DNA of 64,000 bases from an uncultured Lachnospiraceae bacterium (GTDB lineage Bacteria > Bacillota > Clostridia > Lachnospirales > Lachnospiraceae): contig CADAIL010000001.1 of assembly GCA_902788035.1 (NCBI GenBank), positions 124,001 to 188,000 on the forward strand, read 5' to 3'. This document shows positions 52,819 through 61,033 of the stretch, piece by piece. The notes beneath the pieces are model-generated. The model did no database searches, had not been told where the DNA came from, and saw only the letters and a program-made list of their open reading frames with translations. Each line of letters starts with the position of its first letter. Positions within the stretch are counted from its first letter, which is position 1. The position numbers and the translations under genes are program-made.

Positions 52819-53067
52819 CACGGCAGTCACTTTCGGGCTTTATCACTGCCATCTCGCAGCAAGCTGCTCGATGACTGTTGGCCCTCAAATGCCTGCTCGT
52901 GTCCACGGGACTAGCTTCGCGTCGCAAGCACGGCAGTCACTTTCGGGCTTTATCACTGCCATCTCGCAGCTGAGCTGCTCGATGACTGTTGGCCCTCAAA
53001 TGCCTGCTCGTGTCCACGGGACTAGCTTCGCGTCGCAAGCACGGCAGTCACTTTCGGGCTTTATCAC
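52819..53067. repeat. 110-bp tandem repeat array (2.25 copies)
   Basis: Copy 1 is 52819-52928, copy 2 is 52929-53039 (111 bp, differing mainly at an AA/TGA site), and a partial third copy is 53040-53067. Each unit contains small inverted repeats: GGCAGT/ACTGCC, GCAGC/GCTGC, CGTG/CACG. It fills the 315-nt gap upstream of the GT4-radical SAM gene and ends 16 nt before that gene's ribosome binding site. No promoter is clearly visible in it. Confidence 0.95.
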
Positions 53068-53075
53068 ACAAATAA

Positions 53076-53100
53076 GAGGAAAATCTCGAGAAAGATCCTC
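53076..53100 (-). terminator. Possible terminator of the GT4 gene
   Basis: GAGGA...TCCTC stem extended by ATCT/AGAT. On the minus strand TTATTTGTG follows. It lies 12 nt past the stop of the glycosyltransferase gene. Confidence 0.45.
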
Positions 53101-53112
53101 CCCTTATGTTGT

Positions 53113-54252
53113 TTATTCCTTCATATAAAGTTCAAGAGTTTTGTTAATGACTTCATCCCAGCTGTATTTGCTTAAAATGAAATCTTTGGAGCTGTTTCTA
53201 AGCGACTCGACAATCTGCGGTGATTCGAGGAGCATCTGCATTTTTTTCTGCAGGTCGTGCGTACTGCCCCGCGCGAACGTGACACCCTTATCCTCAATCA
53301 CTTCCGCACACTCGGGAATGTTAGAAGTAAGTACGCAGTTGCCGTAGCTCATAGCTTCCAGGAGGCTAAGCGGCATACCCTCAATATCCGATGCAAGCAC
53401 ATACATGTAAGGATTGCTGTAAAGCTCTTCTAATTCCTGTCCATCCACAAAGCCGGTGAAGATGATCCTGTCATCATCAGCAGCTCTCTTCTTCATCTCG
53501 TCGACAAATTCTTCTGTGTCAGAACTTCCGCCCGCAATGATCAACTTCTTGTCCGTATCAATCTTTTTATAGGCATCAATCAGATACCGGATGCCCTTTT
53601 CCGGCGCAAGTCTGCTCAAGGCAAGAATATAACTGTCTTTAGTGAGGCCGTATTTTTCCGTTATAAGCTGAGCCTGTCTGACGGTAGGTTCCGAGACTCC
53701 GTTCGGAATAAAATTTGTCCTGCGTCTGTACTCTTTCAGGAAATACACTTCCATATCGTGACTCAGAACGATTATCTCGTCAGCCATTCTGACTGCCATG
53801 CGCTCGCCCATCTTTATGACAAACTTAGCAAAGCGGTTCCATTTAGCCCGGCGGTGATCAAGACCGTGAATGGTTGCAATACATCTCTTTTTCCCGAACA
53901 ATTTTGGAAGCCACATCATAATACATGGACCTTCGGCGTGATAATGAACAATATCATAATCACCGAAGGTGACAAAAATAGATGCGAAAAATGAAGCGGA
54001 AAACGCTGCAAGTCCTTTTCCGTTGACGGTCGGGACATACTTTAATTTAACGCCTTTATATTTAGTCAGCGGTTTTTCTTTATCGTACTCTTTTCCGCTA
54101 ACGTGATGTCCTCTTCGGTTGTAACAGGTTACTGAATGTCCACGTTCAGCCATATGGGTACTGAGTTCTTCGACAACGATCTCCACCCCGCCCTCGCGCG
54201 ATGGGATGCGCTTATGTCCCAGCATAGCGATTTTAAGACTTGTTTCACTCAT
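53113..54252 (-). CDS. Family 4 glycosyltransferase
   Basis: A 379-residue GT-B enzyme. The N-terminal glycine loop region is KIAMLGHKRIPSREGGVE. The donor side has LSRLAPEKGIRYLIDA and SDIEGMPLSLLEAMSYGNCVL (the EX7E-type pair). It resembles the rhamnosyl/galactosyl transferases of capsule loci that begin with MLGHKRIPSREGG. GAGG is 9 nt before ATG 54252; an upstream in-frame extension lacks support. It is the first gene of the cluster, with its own promoter. Confidence 0.88.
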   Translation of the reverse strand: MSETSLKIAMLGHKRIPSREGGVEIVVEELSTHMAERGHSVTCYNRRGHHVSGKEYDKEKPLTKYKGVKLKYVPTVNGKGLAAFSASFFASIFVTFGDYDIVHYHAEGPCIMMWLPKLFGKKRCIATIHGLDHRRAKWNRFAKFVIKMGERMAVRMADEIIVLSHDMEVYFLKEYRRRTNFIPNGVSEPTVRQAQLITEKYGLTKDSYILALSRLAPEKGIRYLIDAYKKIDTDKKLIIAGGSSDTEEFVDEMKKRAADDDRIIFTGFVDGQELEELYSNPYMYVLASDIEGMPLSLLEAMSYGNCVLTSNIPECAEVIEDKGVTFARGSTHDLQKKMQMLLESPQIVESLRNSSKDFILSKYSWDEVINKTLELYMKE

Positions 54253-54311
54253 ACACATGAACCTCAGAAAAGTTAGTAGTGCAGTAAGTCTATCTCTCTT
54301 TGCAAATATAT

Positions 54312-54317
54312 ATTTTA
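54312..54317 (-). promoter_or_regulatory. Extended -10 promoter of the surface polymer cluster
   Basis: TGT-TAAAAT on the minus strand about 60 nt upstream of the GT4 start. The -35 is poor, compatible with an extended -10 promoter. Confidence 0.45.
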
Positions 54318-54451
54318 ACATAATAAGCCATATCAAGGAAGTGCGACGTTATTTATTTTTTCGAAACCTTCCCGATATGGTAACAGTTCATACAGAATGT
54401 AACAAAACATCAGACTTCGACGCAAGCAGAGCGATCGGAGATCGCGATTTA

Positions 54452-54492
54452 CAAAAACAGGGCTGACACTCCTTGCTTCCGTGTCAGCCCTG
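54452..54492 (-). terminator. guaB terminator
   Basis: A perfect 12-bp stem CAGGGCTGACAC/GTGTCAGCCCTG with an 11-nt loop, followed by TTTTTG on the minus strand, 40 nt past the guaB stop. Confidence 0.85.
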
Positions 54493-54532
54493 AATCAGAT
54501 TAAATTATATTTCGGAAAATCCGGTCAGTTCA

Positions 54533-56038
54533 TTATGTGTTCGGGTTGTTATTCTTCAGAATGACATCGTGGCTGCCGCCCTCAACAATAGATGTAGAGG
54601 AGACAACTGTCAGTCTGGCTTTCTGCTGCAGTTCCGGAATGGAGAGTGCGCCGCAGTTGCACATCGTTGAGCGGACCTTGTAAAGTGTCGTTGTGACGCC
54701 TTCTGCAAGGGAACCGGCATAGGGAACGTAGCTGTCAACACCCTCCTCGAAGCTCAGCTTTGTAGCCCCGCCGAGGTCATATCTCTGCCAGTTGCGCGCA
54801 CGGTTAGAACCCTCGCCCCAGTACTCTTTGACATAGTTGCCATTCACACGGACCTTGTTTGTCGGGCTCTCATCAAATCTTGCAAAGTAACGGCCGAGCA
54901 TAACGAAGTCAGCACCCATAGCCAGCGCAAGTGTGATGTGATAATCATGTACGATACCGCCGTCGGAGCAGATCGGAATGTACACACCCGTCTTCTCGAA
55001 GTACTCATCTCTTGCCTTAGCGACCTCGATGACTGCTGTAGCCTGGCCTCGACCGATACCCTTAGTCTCGCGTGTGATGCAGATGGAACCGCCGCCGATA
55101 CCGATCTTGACGAAATCGGCTCCTGCATTTGCAAGGAAAAGGAATCCTTCCTTATCGACAACGTTGCCTGCTCCAACCTTTACTGTGTCACCGTAATGCT
55201 CGCGGATCCAGCTGATTGTCCTGCTCTGCCATTCAGAGAAACCTTCTGAAGAATCAATGCAGATGACGTCAGCACCTGCCTCGATCAGAGCCGGAACTCT
55301 CTCCGCGTAGTCGCGTGTGTTGATACCGGCGCCTACGACATAGCTCTTATTGGCGTCAAGAAGTTCATTGACATTTTCCTTGTGGCTGTCATAGTCCTTG
55401 CGGAATACGATATACTGAAGTCTTCCTTCATCGTCTACGAGCGGAAGTGTGTTTATCTTGTTGTCCCAGATAATATCGTTACAATCATGCAGATTTGTCG
55501 AGTCAGGAGCTGTGACCAGCTTGTCAAGCGGTGTCATGAACTCAGTAACTCTGAGGTCTTTTGACATTCTGGAGAGACGGTAGTCGCGGGATGCCACAAT
55601 ACCGAGCAGTTTGCCGTGGGATGTGCCATCATCTGTGATCGCTACAGTGGAATGACCTGTTCTCTCTTTGAGATCAAGGACATCTGCAAGAGTGGCTTCA
55701 GGCGGAAGGTTAGAATCGCTGGTGACAAAGCCTTTCTTGTATGCTTTGACGCGGCGGACCATATTGGCCTCATCCTCAATCGACTGGGAACCATAGATAA
55801 AGGAGACACCGCCCTGCTTAGCAAGAGCGATTGCCAGCTTTTCACCGGAAACAGACTGCATGATCGCAGAGACCATAGGGATATTCATTTTGATCGGGCA
55901 TTCTTCCTGGCCCTTCCTGTACTTGACAAGAGGGGTTTCGAGCGAGACCGCTGCAGGAACGCATTCAGATGAAGAGTAACCGGGGACGAGCAGATATTCA
56001 CCAAAAGTGCGGGACGGTTCTTCGAAAAAATAAGCCAT
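54533..56038 (-). CDS. guaB: IMP dehydrogenase
   Basis: Oxidises IMP to XMP, the committed step of GMP synthesis. The 501-residue protein has paired CBS domains (about 105-220) inside a TIM barrel. The NAD/phosphate loop and catalytic cysteine are in [14 protein letters not shown] (Cys320), followed by [11 protein letters not shown]. The C-terminal flap includes [16 protein letters not shown] precedes the ATG and a good promoter lies upstream. Confidence 0.95.
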   Translation of the reverse strand: MAYFFEEPSRTFGEYLLVPGYSSSECVPAAVSLETPLVKYRKGQEECPIKMNIPMVSAIMQSVSGEKLAIALAKQGGVSFIYGSQSIEDEANMVRRVKAYKKGFVTSDSNLPPEATLADVLDLKERTGHSTVAITDDGTSHGKLLGIVASRDYRLSRMSKDLRVTEFMTPLDKLVTAPDSTNLHDCNDIIWDNKINTLPLVDDEGRLQYIVFRKDYDSHKENVNELLDANKSYVVGAGINTRDYAERVPALIEAGADVICIDSSEGFSEWQSRTISWIREHYGDTVKVGAGNVVDKEGFLFLANAGADFVKIGIGGGSICITRETKGIGRGQATAVIEVAKARDEYFEKTGVYIPICSDGGIVHDYHITLALAMGADFVMLGRYFARFDESPTNKVRVNGNYVKEYWGEGSNRARNWQRYDLGGATKLSFEEGVDSYVPYAGSLAEGVTTTLYKVRSTMCNCGALSIPELQQKARLTVVSSTSIVEGGSHDVILKNNNPNT

Positions 56039-56120
56039 TCTTTCTCTCCTTTAAAACATTCTTCTTACTTAAATTACTGAAAGTTTGCTGTTTTTAATAG
56101 ATGACTGGATATTGAATGGA

Positions 56121-56149
56121 ATTCTAACGCAAATCAATGAGAAATGCAA
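56121..56149 (-). promoter_or_regulatory. guaB promoter
   Basis: -35 TTGCAT and -10 TAGAAT with a 17-bp spacer, about 80 nt upstream of the start. Confidence 0.6.
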
Positions 56150-56170
56150 GGCTAATTTGGAAATAAATAT

Positions 56171-56245
56171 GGGGCTGCGTAACAGTTCAGACAGGCTGTG
56201 CGCGCACCAGGATGCGGTGCAAACAACCTGTCCGAACTGTTACGG
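56171..56245. repeat. Inverted repeat containing 23-bp dispersed repeat, copy 2
   Basis: CGTAACAGTTCAGACAGG (56178-56195) is an inverted copy, with one mismatch, of 56228-56245. It includes the exact 23-bp repeat shared with 12544-12566. GGGGCTG flanks it on the left and begins the next element on the right. Part of the 326-nt gap between guaB and galK. Confidence 0.8.
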
Positions 56246-56330
56246 GGCTGGCGCATCAGACGGTGTCCTGCTGCATACAGCCAATAGCGTCAGATATGCA
56301 GTGCAGACTCGCCTTAATGCGACAGCCCCT
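56245..56330. repeat. Palindromic dispersed element, copy C
   Basis: Ends GGGGCTGGCGCAT and ATGCGACAGCCCC are inverted. Read on the minus strand it begins GGGGCTGTCGCATTAAGGCG 35 nt past the galK stop, matching copies A and B in sequence and position. An inner TGCATA/TATGCA-like pair is also present. Confidence 0.8.
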
Positions 56331-56364
56331 TACAATTTAAATCGTTAATAATTCAGATAAAGTA

Positions 56365-57660
56365 TCACTCAGCAATCGTGCAGCCGCCGACCGGACGGAT
56401 GTACATGACCTTAGTAGCGCCCTCGCCGAGAAGCGCATCCATACCTTCGCGGAAAGCGTCCACCTTGGCAAGCGGAACGAATGCCTGAATTGTGCCGGCA
56501 AATCCACCGCCGTGTACACGGTGAGCACCTTCTCCGCCCAGCAGATGCTCAGCGACAGCCAATGCTACACCGACCGGCTGATCGGCAGCGTCGCGGTATG
56601 TTGCGATATTCTGCAGATAAGTGAAGGAGGACTTTCCGGACTCGTTTACGAGTGTAAGGAACTTATCAAAGTTGCCCTCTTTCAGAGCTGCGACCTGGGC
56701 TTTGACTCTGTCGCAGTCATTGTAATAGTGAATCGCGCGGAGGATCGCACGGTCACCGACGGACTCACGGATCTGCGGAATAGCTGCGTAGAATTCAGCC
56801 GGGTCGACCTCAGAGAGAACTTCCTTTCCGAGAGCGGCGGCAACAGCGCGCATCTCAGCCGGAACAGCGGCGTAATCGCCTGTCAGGTCAGCGTGGTCAG
56901 CACCTGAATCTACGATGCAGAGAGCATAGCCTGCGGAAGCGAAATCAAAATCAACTGCCTCATAGACAGGATTTTCTTTGTCAAAGAAATCAATCGTGAT
57001 GATGCCGCCGATTGCGCAGCCCATCTGATCCATGAGACCTGACGGCTTGCCGAAATAAACGTTTTCTGCGTACTGGCCGATGCGGGCTATCTTGGCCATC
57101 GGAAGCTCCTTGTTGCAGTAGAGACCGTCGATGATGGCACCGATAAGAACTTCAAAGCATGCAGATGAAGAAAGACCGGAGCCGCCCGGTACATCAGACT
57201 TTACATAAGCGTCGAAACCGCTGATTTTGTAGCCCTCTTCCGTGATGGCATTGAGGATTCCGCGGATCAGGGAAGCAGTCGTGTTCTCCTCTTCCTTGAC
57301 GGGAGCGAGGCTTGTTATATCGATGGAGGTCATGCCATAACCTTCGGAATGGATATTGACCATGTTTGTTCCGTTCGGAGCAGCAACTGCAAGTGCGTCA
57401 AGGTTGACGGAGCCTGTCAGGACACGGCCCCTCTGATGATCTGTGTGGTTTCCGCCGATTTCTGTGCGGCCCGGTGCTGAGAAAACTGCCACCTCTGCAT
57501 TTTCATCTTTGCCGAAGACTTCCGCAAATCCACATGCAACATGAGCAATACGATCCCTGTACTGTCCGATGTTTTCCACAGGCTCACAGTAAATATGTGA
57601 GAGCTGAGCGTCATACGCGCCACCTGCAAGTTTCTCGTTAAGAGCTTTGATTGTAAGCAT
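56365..57660 (-). CDS. galK: Galactokinase
   Basis: Phosphorylates galactose at C1 (Leloir pathway). The 431-residue GHMP kinase has APGRTEIGGNHTDHQRGRVL (62-81, the galactokinase signature), the ATP loop VPGGSGLSSSACFE and the C-terminal HGGGFAGTIQAF. It is longer than the common 390 residues because of an N-terminal extension of about 40. AGGAGGG precedes the ATG. It is divergent from mtnA. Confidence 0.95.
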   Translation of the reverse strand: MLTIKALNEKLAGGAYDAQLSHIYCEPVENIGQYRDRIAHVACGFAEVFGKDENAEVAVFSAPGRTEIGGNHTDHQRGRVLTGSVNLDALAVAAPNGTNMVNIHSEGYGMTSIDITSLAPVKEEENTTASLIRGILNAITEEGYKISGFDAYVKSDVPGGSGLSSSACFEVLIGAIIDGLYCNKELPMAKIARIGQYAENVYFGKPSGLMDQMGCAIGGIITIDFFDKENPVYEAVDFDFASAGYALCIVDSGADHADLTGDYAAVPAEMRAVAAALGKEVLSEVDPAEFYAAIPQIRESVGDRAILRAIHYYNDCDRVKAQVAALKEGNFDKFLTLVNESGKSSFTYLQNIATYRDAADQPVGVALAVAEHLLGGEGAHRVHGGGFAGTIQAFVPLAKVDAFREGMDALLGEGATKVMYIRPVGGCTIAE

Positions 57661-57762
57661 AAGATCCCTCCTGGATAAATATTAACCTGTTCTGTAAATT
57701 TCATCCTGAAACTCAGTGATAGTACCGCTCTAAGTCAGACACAAAACGAACGACAGCCAGTC

Positions 57763-57791
57763 TGTATATATGTATCTTATGTCGCGGTCAA
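57763..57791 (-). promoter_or_regulatory. galK promoter
   Basis: -35 TTGACC and -10 TATACA with a 17-bp spacer, about 100 nt upstream of galK. Confidence 0.6.
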
Positions 57792-57897
57792 TTTTAAGTT
57801 TATCATCCATAATGTATCAAATCAATGGAATTATCCACCCCAAACATTGCAAAATCAATTAATTGTCCATTGAACTGGCCCATTTTTAGATTTAAAC

Positions 57898-57903
57898 TAT
57901 AAT
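57898..57903 (+). promoter_or_regulatory. -10 element upstream of mtnA
   Basis: A perfect TATAAT 24 nt before the mtnA start codon. No -35 is found at the usual distance. Confidence 0.4.
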
Positions 57904-57927
57904 AAATGAACAAAAAGGAGGTGTACT

Positions 57928-59001
57928 TTGAAAATGACTAAAGAAGACCTGCACTCCTGCAGCGTCCATTTATCAGATGACGAGCGCGCTGTCGTCCTTC
58001 TCGACCAGACCAAGCTCCCGAACAAAACAGAGTACCTGACGCTGACTAAGGCGGAGGAAATCTACGATGCCATCAAAGTTCTGGCAGTGCGCGGTGCACC
58101 TGCGATAGGAATCTGCGCCGGCTATGCGATGTACGTTCTGGCACAGCGGGCTGAAGCCTCCTCCTACGGAGAACTCTGCGAGAGGCTTCACAAAGATGGA
58201 GAATACCTTATTTCATCCCGCCCTACTGCTGTCAATCTGAGCTGGGCAGTAGGCCGTATGCTCGCGGTCCTTGACGGCGCTTCCGACAAGTCTGTCGATG
58301 AAGTCATAGCCCTTCTCCGCGAGGAAGCCTATGCGATCCAGCTCGAAGACATCGAGATGTGCCGAAAGATCGCCGAATACGGTCTCTCACTTCTCAAGCC
58401 GGGCGACACATTCCTCACACACTGCAACGCCGGTCCGCTTGCTACCAGCAAGTATGGGACGGCGATCGGTCCGGCTTTTCTGGCAAAAGAGCGCGGCATC
58501 GATATTAAAGTCTTCTCTGATGAGACGAGGCCGCTTCTTCAGGGAGCCCGGCTTACATCCTACGAACTGCAGAAGGCAGGGATCGACGTTACCCTCATTT
58601 GCGACAACATGGCAAGCATAGTTATGAAAAACGGCTGGATCCAGGCATGCTTTGTAGGCTGTGACCGCATTGCGGCCAACGGTGATTTTGCAAATAAAAT
58701 CGGCACCAGCGGTGTCGCTATACTCGCAAAGCATTACGGTATACCGTTCTATACTCTGGGACCGAGGTCTACAATAGATATGAACTGTCCGACCGGAGCG
58801 GATATAAAAATTGAGCAGAGAAATCCGAACGAGATCAAAGAGATGTGGTATAAAGAGCCTATGGCACTTCCGGAGGTGAAATGCTATAATCCGGCATTTG
58901 ACGTTACGGATCATGAGCTGCTCACAGCTATTGTAACGGATAAGGGAATCGTCTATCCGCCTTTTGATGTGAATCTCAAGAAGATCATGGAAGAAGACTG
59001 A
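57928..59001 (+). CDS. mtnA: S-methyl-5-thioribose-1-phosphate isomerase
   Basis: Converts 5-methylthioribose 1-phosphate to the ribulose form in methionine salvage. The family also isomerises 5-deoxyribose 1-phosphate. The 357-residue product has [13 protein letters not shown] (54-66), the catalytic cysteine in [16 protein letters not shown] (Cys166) and the catalytic aspartate in [12 protein letters not shown]. The start is TTG 57928, 6 nt after GGAGG; an ATG two codons later is less well placed. It is followed by deoD. Confidence 0.94.
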   Translation: MKMTKEDLHSCSVHLSDDERAVVLLDQTKLPNKTEYLTLTKAEEIYDAIKVLAVRGAPAIGICAGYAMYVLAQRAEASSYGELCERLHKDGEYLISSRPTAVNLSWAVGRMLAVLDGASDKSVDEVIALLREEAYAIQLEDIEMCRKIAEYGLSLLKPGDTFLTHCNAGPLATSKYGTAIGPAFLAKERGIDIKVFSDETRPLLQGARLTSYELQKAGIDVTLICDNMASIVMKNGWIQACFVGCDRIAANGDFANKIGTSGVAILAKHYGIPFYTLGPRSTIDMNCPTGADIKIEQRNPNEIKEMWYKEPMALPEVKCYNPAFDVTDHELLTAIVTDKGIVYPPFDVNLKKIMEED

Positions 59002-59049
59002 TTCGTCATATATCAATACGAAAGACTGACAAAAATGGAGGTGTAACAT

Positions 59050-59778
59050 ATGGAAAATTTCTCACCGAGTGCCTGCATCGAACTCAAGCCGGGTACACAC
59101 GTAGCTAAAGTCGTACTTATGCCGGGCGATCCGCTCCGCGCAAAATACATCGCCGATCATTACCTTGAGAATCCTGTTCTCTTCAACGATGTCCGCAACA
59201 TGCTTGGTTATACAGGAACTTTTGAGGGAAAAGAAGTTTCTGTCATGGGTTCCGGCATGGGCGTTCCGTCTCTGGGCATTTATGTGCATGAGCTGTTCAA
59301 TTTCTTCGGCGTTGAGGCGGTCATCCGTATCGGTTCTGCAGGCGCGCTTCAGGATGACGTACATGTTCGCGACGTTGTCATCGCGATGTCCGCTTCCACC
59401 AACTCTGCCTTCCTGACATCCTATGATCTCTCCGGATATCTGGCTCCTACAGCGGATTACAATATGCTTAAAGACGCAGTGGCAGCCGCAGAGGAAATGG
59501 GCGTCAAGGCTGACGTAGGCAGCGTCTACACATCAGACTTCTTCTATCACCCGGATAAGCAGGTCAATCAGAAAGCCCGCGATCTGGGCCTCCTCTGCGT
59601 CGAGATGGAGACAGCGGGTCTCTATCTTACCGCTATGGCTAACCACAAGAAAGCTCTCTCGATCCTGACCATCTCCGATCACATCTTTACCGGAGAGGCT
59701 CTCAATGCTGAAGACAGACAGAACAGCTTCCACGAGATGATGCTGATCGCGCTGAAGACTGCGGCTAAGTTCGAGTAA
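59050..59778 (+). CDS. deoD: Purine nucleoside phosphorylase, DeoD type
   Basis: Phosphorolysis of purine (deoxy)nucleosides. The 242-residue trimeric-fold enzyme has VLMPGDPLRAKYIA (phosphate loop), MGSGMGVPSLGIYVHEL, RIGSAGAL, VEMETAGLY and LTISDHIFTGE. TGGAGG precedes the ATG. It follows mtnA by 48 nt, so the phosphorylase could supply ribose-1-phosphate-type products, including from methylthioadenosine or 5'-deoxyadenosine, to MtnA. Confidence 0.95.
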   Translation: MENFSPSACIELKPGTHVAKVVLMPGDPLRAKYIADHYLENPVLFNDVRNMLGYTGTFEGKEVSVMGSGMGVPSLGIYVHELFNFFGVEAVIRIGSAGALQDDVHVRDVVIAMSASTNSAFLTSYDLSGYLAPTADYNMLKDAVAAAEEMGVKADVGSVYTSDFFYHPDKQVNQKARDLGLLCVEMETAGLYLTAMANHKKALSILTISDHIFTGEALNAEDRQNSFHEMMLIALKTAAKFE

Positions 59779-59885
59779 ACGCGGTTCGGAGCCAAGACCG
59801 CAGGATTCGGTTTTGTGATGTCAGCCGGCGCTGACCCAAATCCGGCGCCAGGTCTTTCGAGCAAGACCAAAGCAACCGATAAAGA

Positions 59886-59980
59886 AGGGCTGACGCTTAA
59901 GGTGAACTCATAGCATGTTGCAGCATTTGCATATATCATCTGCAATATGTAATGGGAACCCGCCTTAATGCGTCAGCCCT
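59886..59980. repeat. Palindromic dispersed element, copy B
   Basis: Perfect 11-bp ends AGGGCTGACGC and GCGTCAGCCCT, with an inner TTGCAG/CTGCAA pair. Read on the minus strand it begins AGGGCTGACGCATTAAGGCG 43 nt past the map stop. It lies between the convergent deoD and map and could terminate both. The rest of the gap (59779-59885) shows nothing further. Confidence 0.85.
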
Positions 59981-60023
59981 TTATCATAGTTATGAAATAA
60001 GTATGTATCGAGTCACTGAATCC

Positions 60024-60899
60024 TTACCAGCACAGCACCTCACAACCGGTCTCGGTTACAAGCACCTCTACCTCCCACTGCGCGGACGGCTTGCCATCCT
60101 GAGTATACACCGTCCATCCGTTCTTATCGTCGATACAGATTCTGTCCGTTCCCATGTTCACCATCGGCTCGATCGTAAATACCATCCCCGGAACCATCAG
60201 CATTTCTGTGCCGGCTTTCGAGACATAACTGACGAATGGATCCTCGTGGAACTCGTTGCCGCAGCCGTGTCCGCCGATCTCGCGCACGATACTGTATCCG
60301 TGATCCAGGGCATGTCTGTGAACAGCCTCGCCCATATCGCCGAGGAAAGTCCACGGAATAACATGCTTAATACCGACTTCCACACACTCTTTCGTGACAT
60401 CGACCAGCTTCTTCCACTCGGGCTTTACATCACCGATACAATACATGCGTGAAGAATCGGAAAAATAACCGTTCAGAATTGTCGAACAGTCGACATTAAT
60501 TATATCTCCGTCCTTCAGGATAATGTCATCCGAGGGAATTCCGTGGCAGACTTCACTGTTGATGGATGTGCACACGCTTTTCGGAAAACCCTGATAACCG
60601 AGATCCGCAGGGATACCGCCCATCTTTTTGGTCACAGAAGTAACAATGTCATCTATCTCCTGTGTGGACATACCTGCGTGGATTTTATCACCAATCTCGT
60701 CGAGGACTGCTACATTGATGACTGCGCTCTTTTTTATACCCTCAACATCCTTTTCGGACTTGATCAGTTTTCTCGACGGAACAATGTGCCCCATCCTCTC
60801 ATACCGCATGATTTTTTCATCAAATGCCAAATGACAACTCTTATACTTTTTTCCGCTGCCGCACCAGCACGGCGCGTTCCGTTCAAGTCTTCTGAACAT
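60024..60899 (-). CDS. map: Methionine aminopeptidase type I with N-terminal SEC-C zinc motif
   Basis: Removes the initiator methionine. The 291-residue protein starts with a SEC-C motif APCWCGSGKKYKSCH (Cys11, Cys13, Cys22, His23). The pita-bread fold follows, with metal ligands in NVDCSTILNGYFSDSS, GGHGCGNEFHEDP and FTIEPMVN, and a late EVEVLVTETG. The SEC-C extension is known from several Clostridia Map proteins and may aid ribosome binding. AAGAGG precedes the ATG. Confidence 0.95.
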   Translation of the reverse strand: MFRRLERNAPCWCGSGKKYKSCHLAFDEKIMRYERMGHIVPSRKLIKSEKDVEGIKKSAVINVAVLDEIGDKIHAGMSTQEIDDIVTSVTKKMGGIPADLGYQGFPKSVCTSINSEVCHGIPSDDIILKDGDIINVDCSTILNGYFSDSSRMYCIGDVKPEWKKLVDVTKECVEVGIKHVIPWTFLGDMGEAVHRHALDHGYSIVREIGGHGCGNEFHEDPFVSYVSKAGTEMLMVPGMVFTIEPMVNMGTDRICIDDKNGWTVYTQDGKPSAQWEVEVLVTETGCEVLCW

Positions 60900-60996
60900 T
60901 ATAAACCTCTTATTTTTAATCTCATATATCCGATCAAGTCTTACTCACAAAACTTGACGCGATAGTGAAAAACTGTTCCTTAGGTGCAACAAACAA

Positions 60997-61025
60997 ATGA
61001 TAGCACAAGCTAACCCGATTGAAAA
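60997..61025 (-). promoter_or_regulatory. map promoter
   Basis: -35 TTTTCA and TGC-extended -10 TATCAT with a 17-bp spacer, about 100 nt upstream of map. Confidence 0.5.
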
Positions 61026-61033
61026 CAGAAAAA

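Noticed and set aside
52819..53067. CRISPR array
   Set aside because: The units are 110-111 bp direct tandem copies without short repeats alternating with unique spacers, and no cas gene is present.
52775..53128. A plus-strand open frame of 117 codons with an internal protein repeat
   Set aside because: The repetition is only the translated 110-bp DNA repeat. There is no ribosome binding site and the frame runs into flanking genes.
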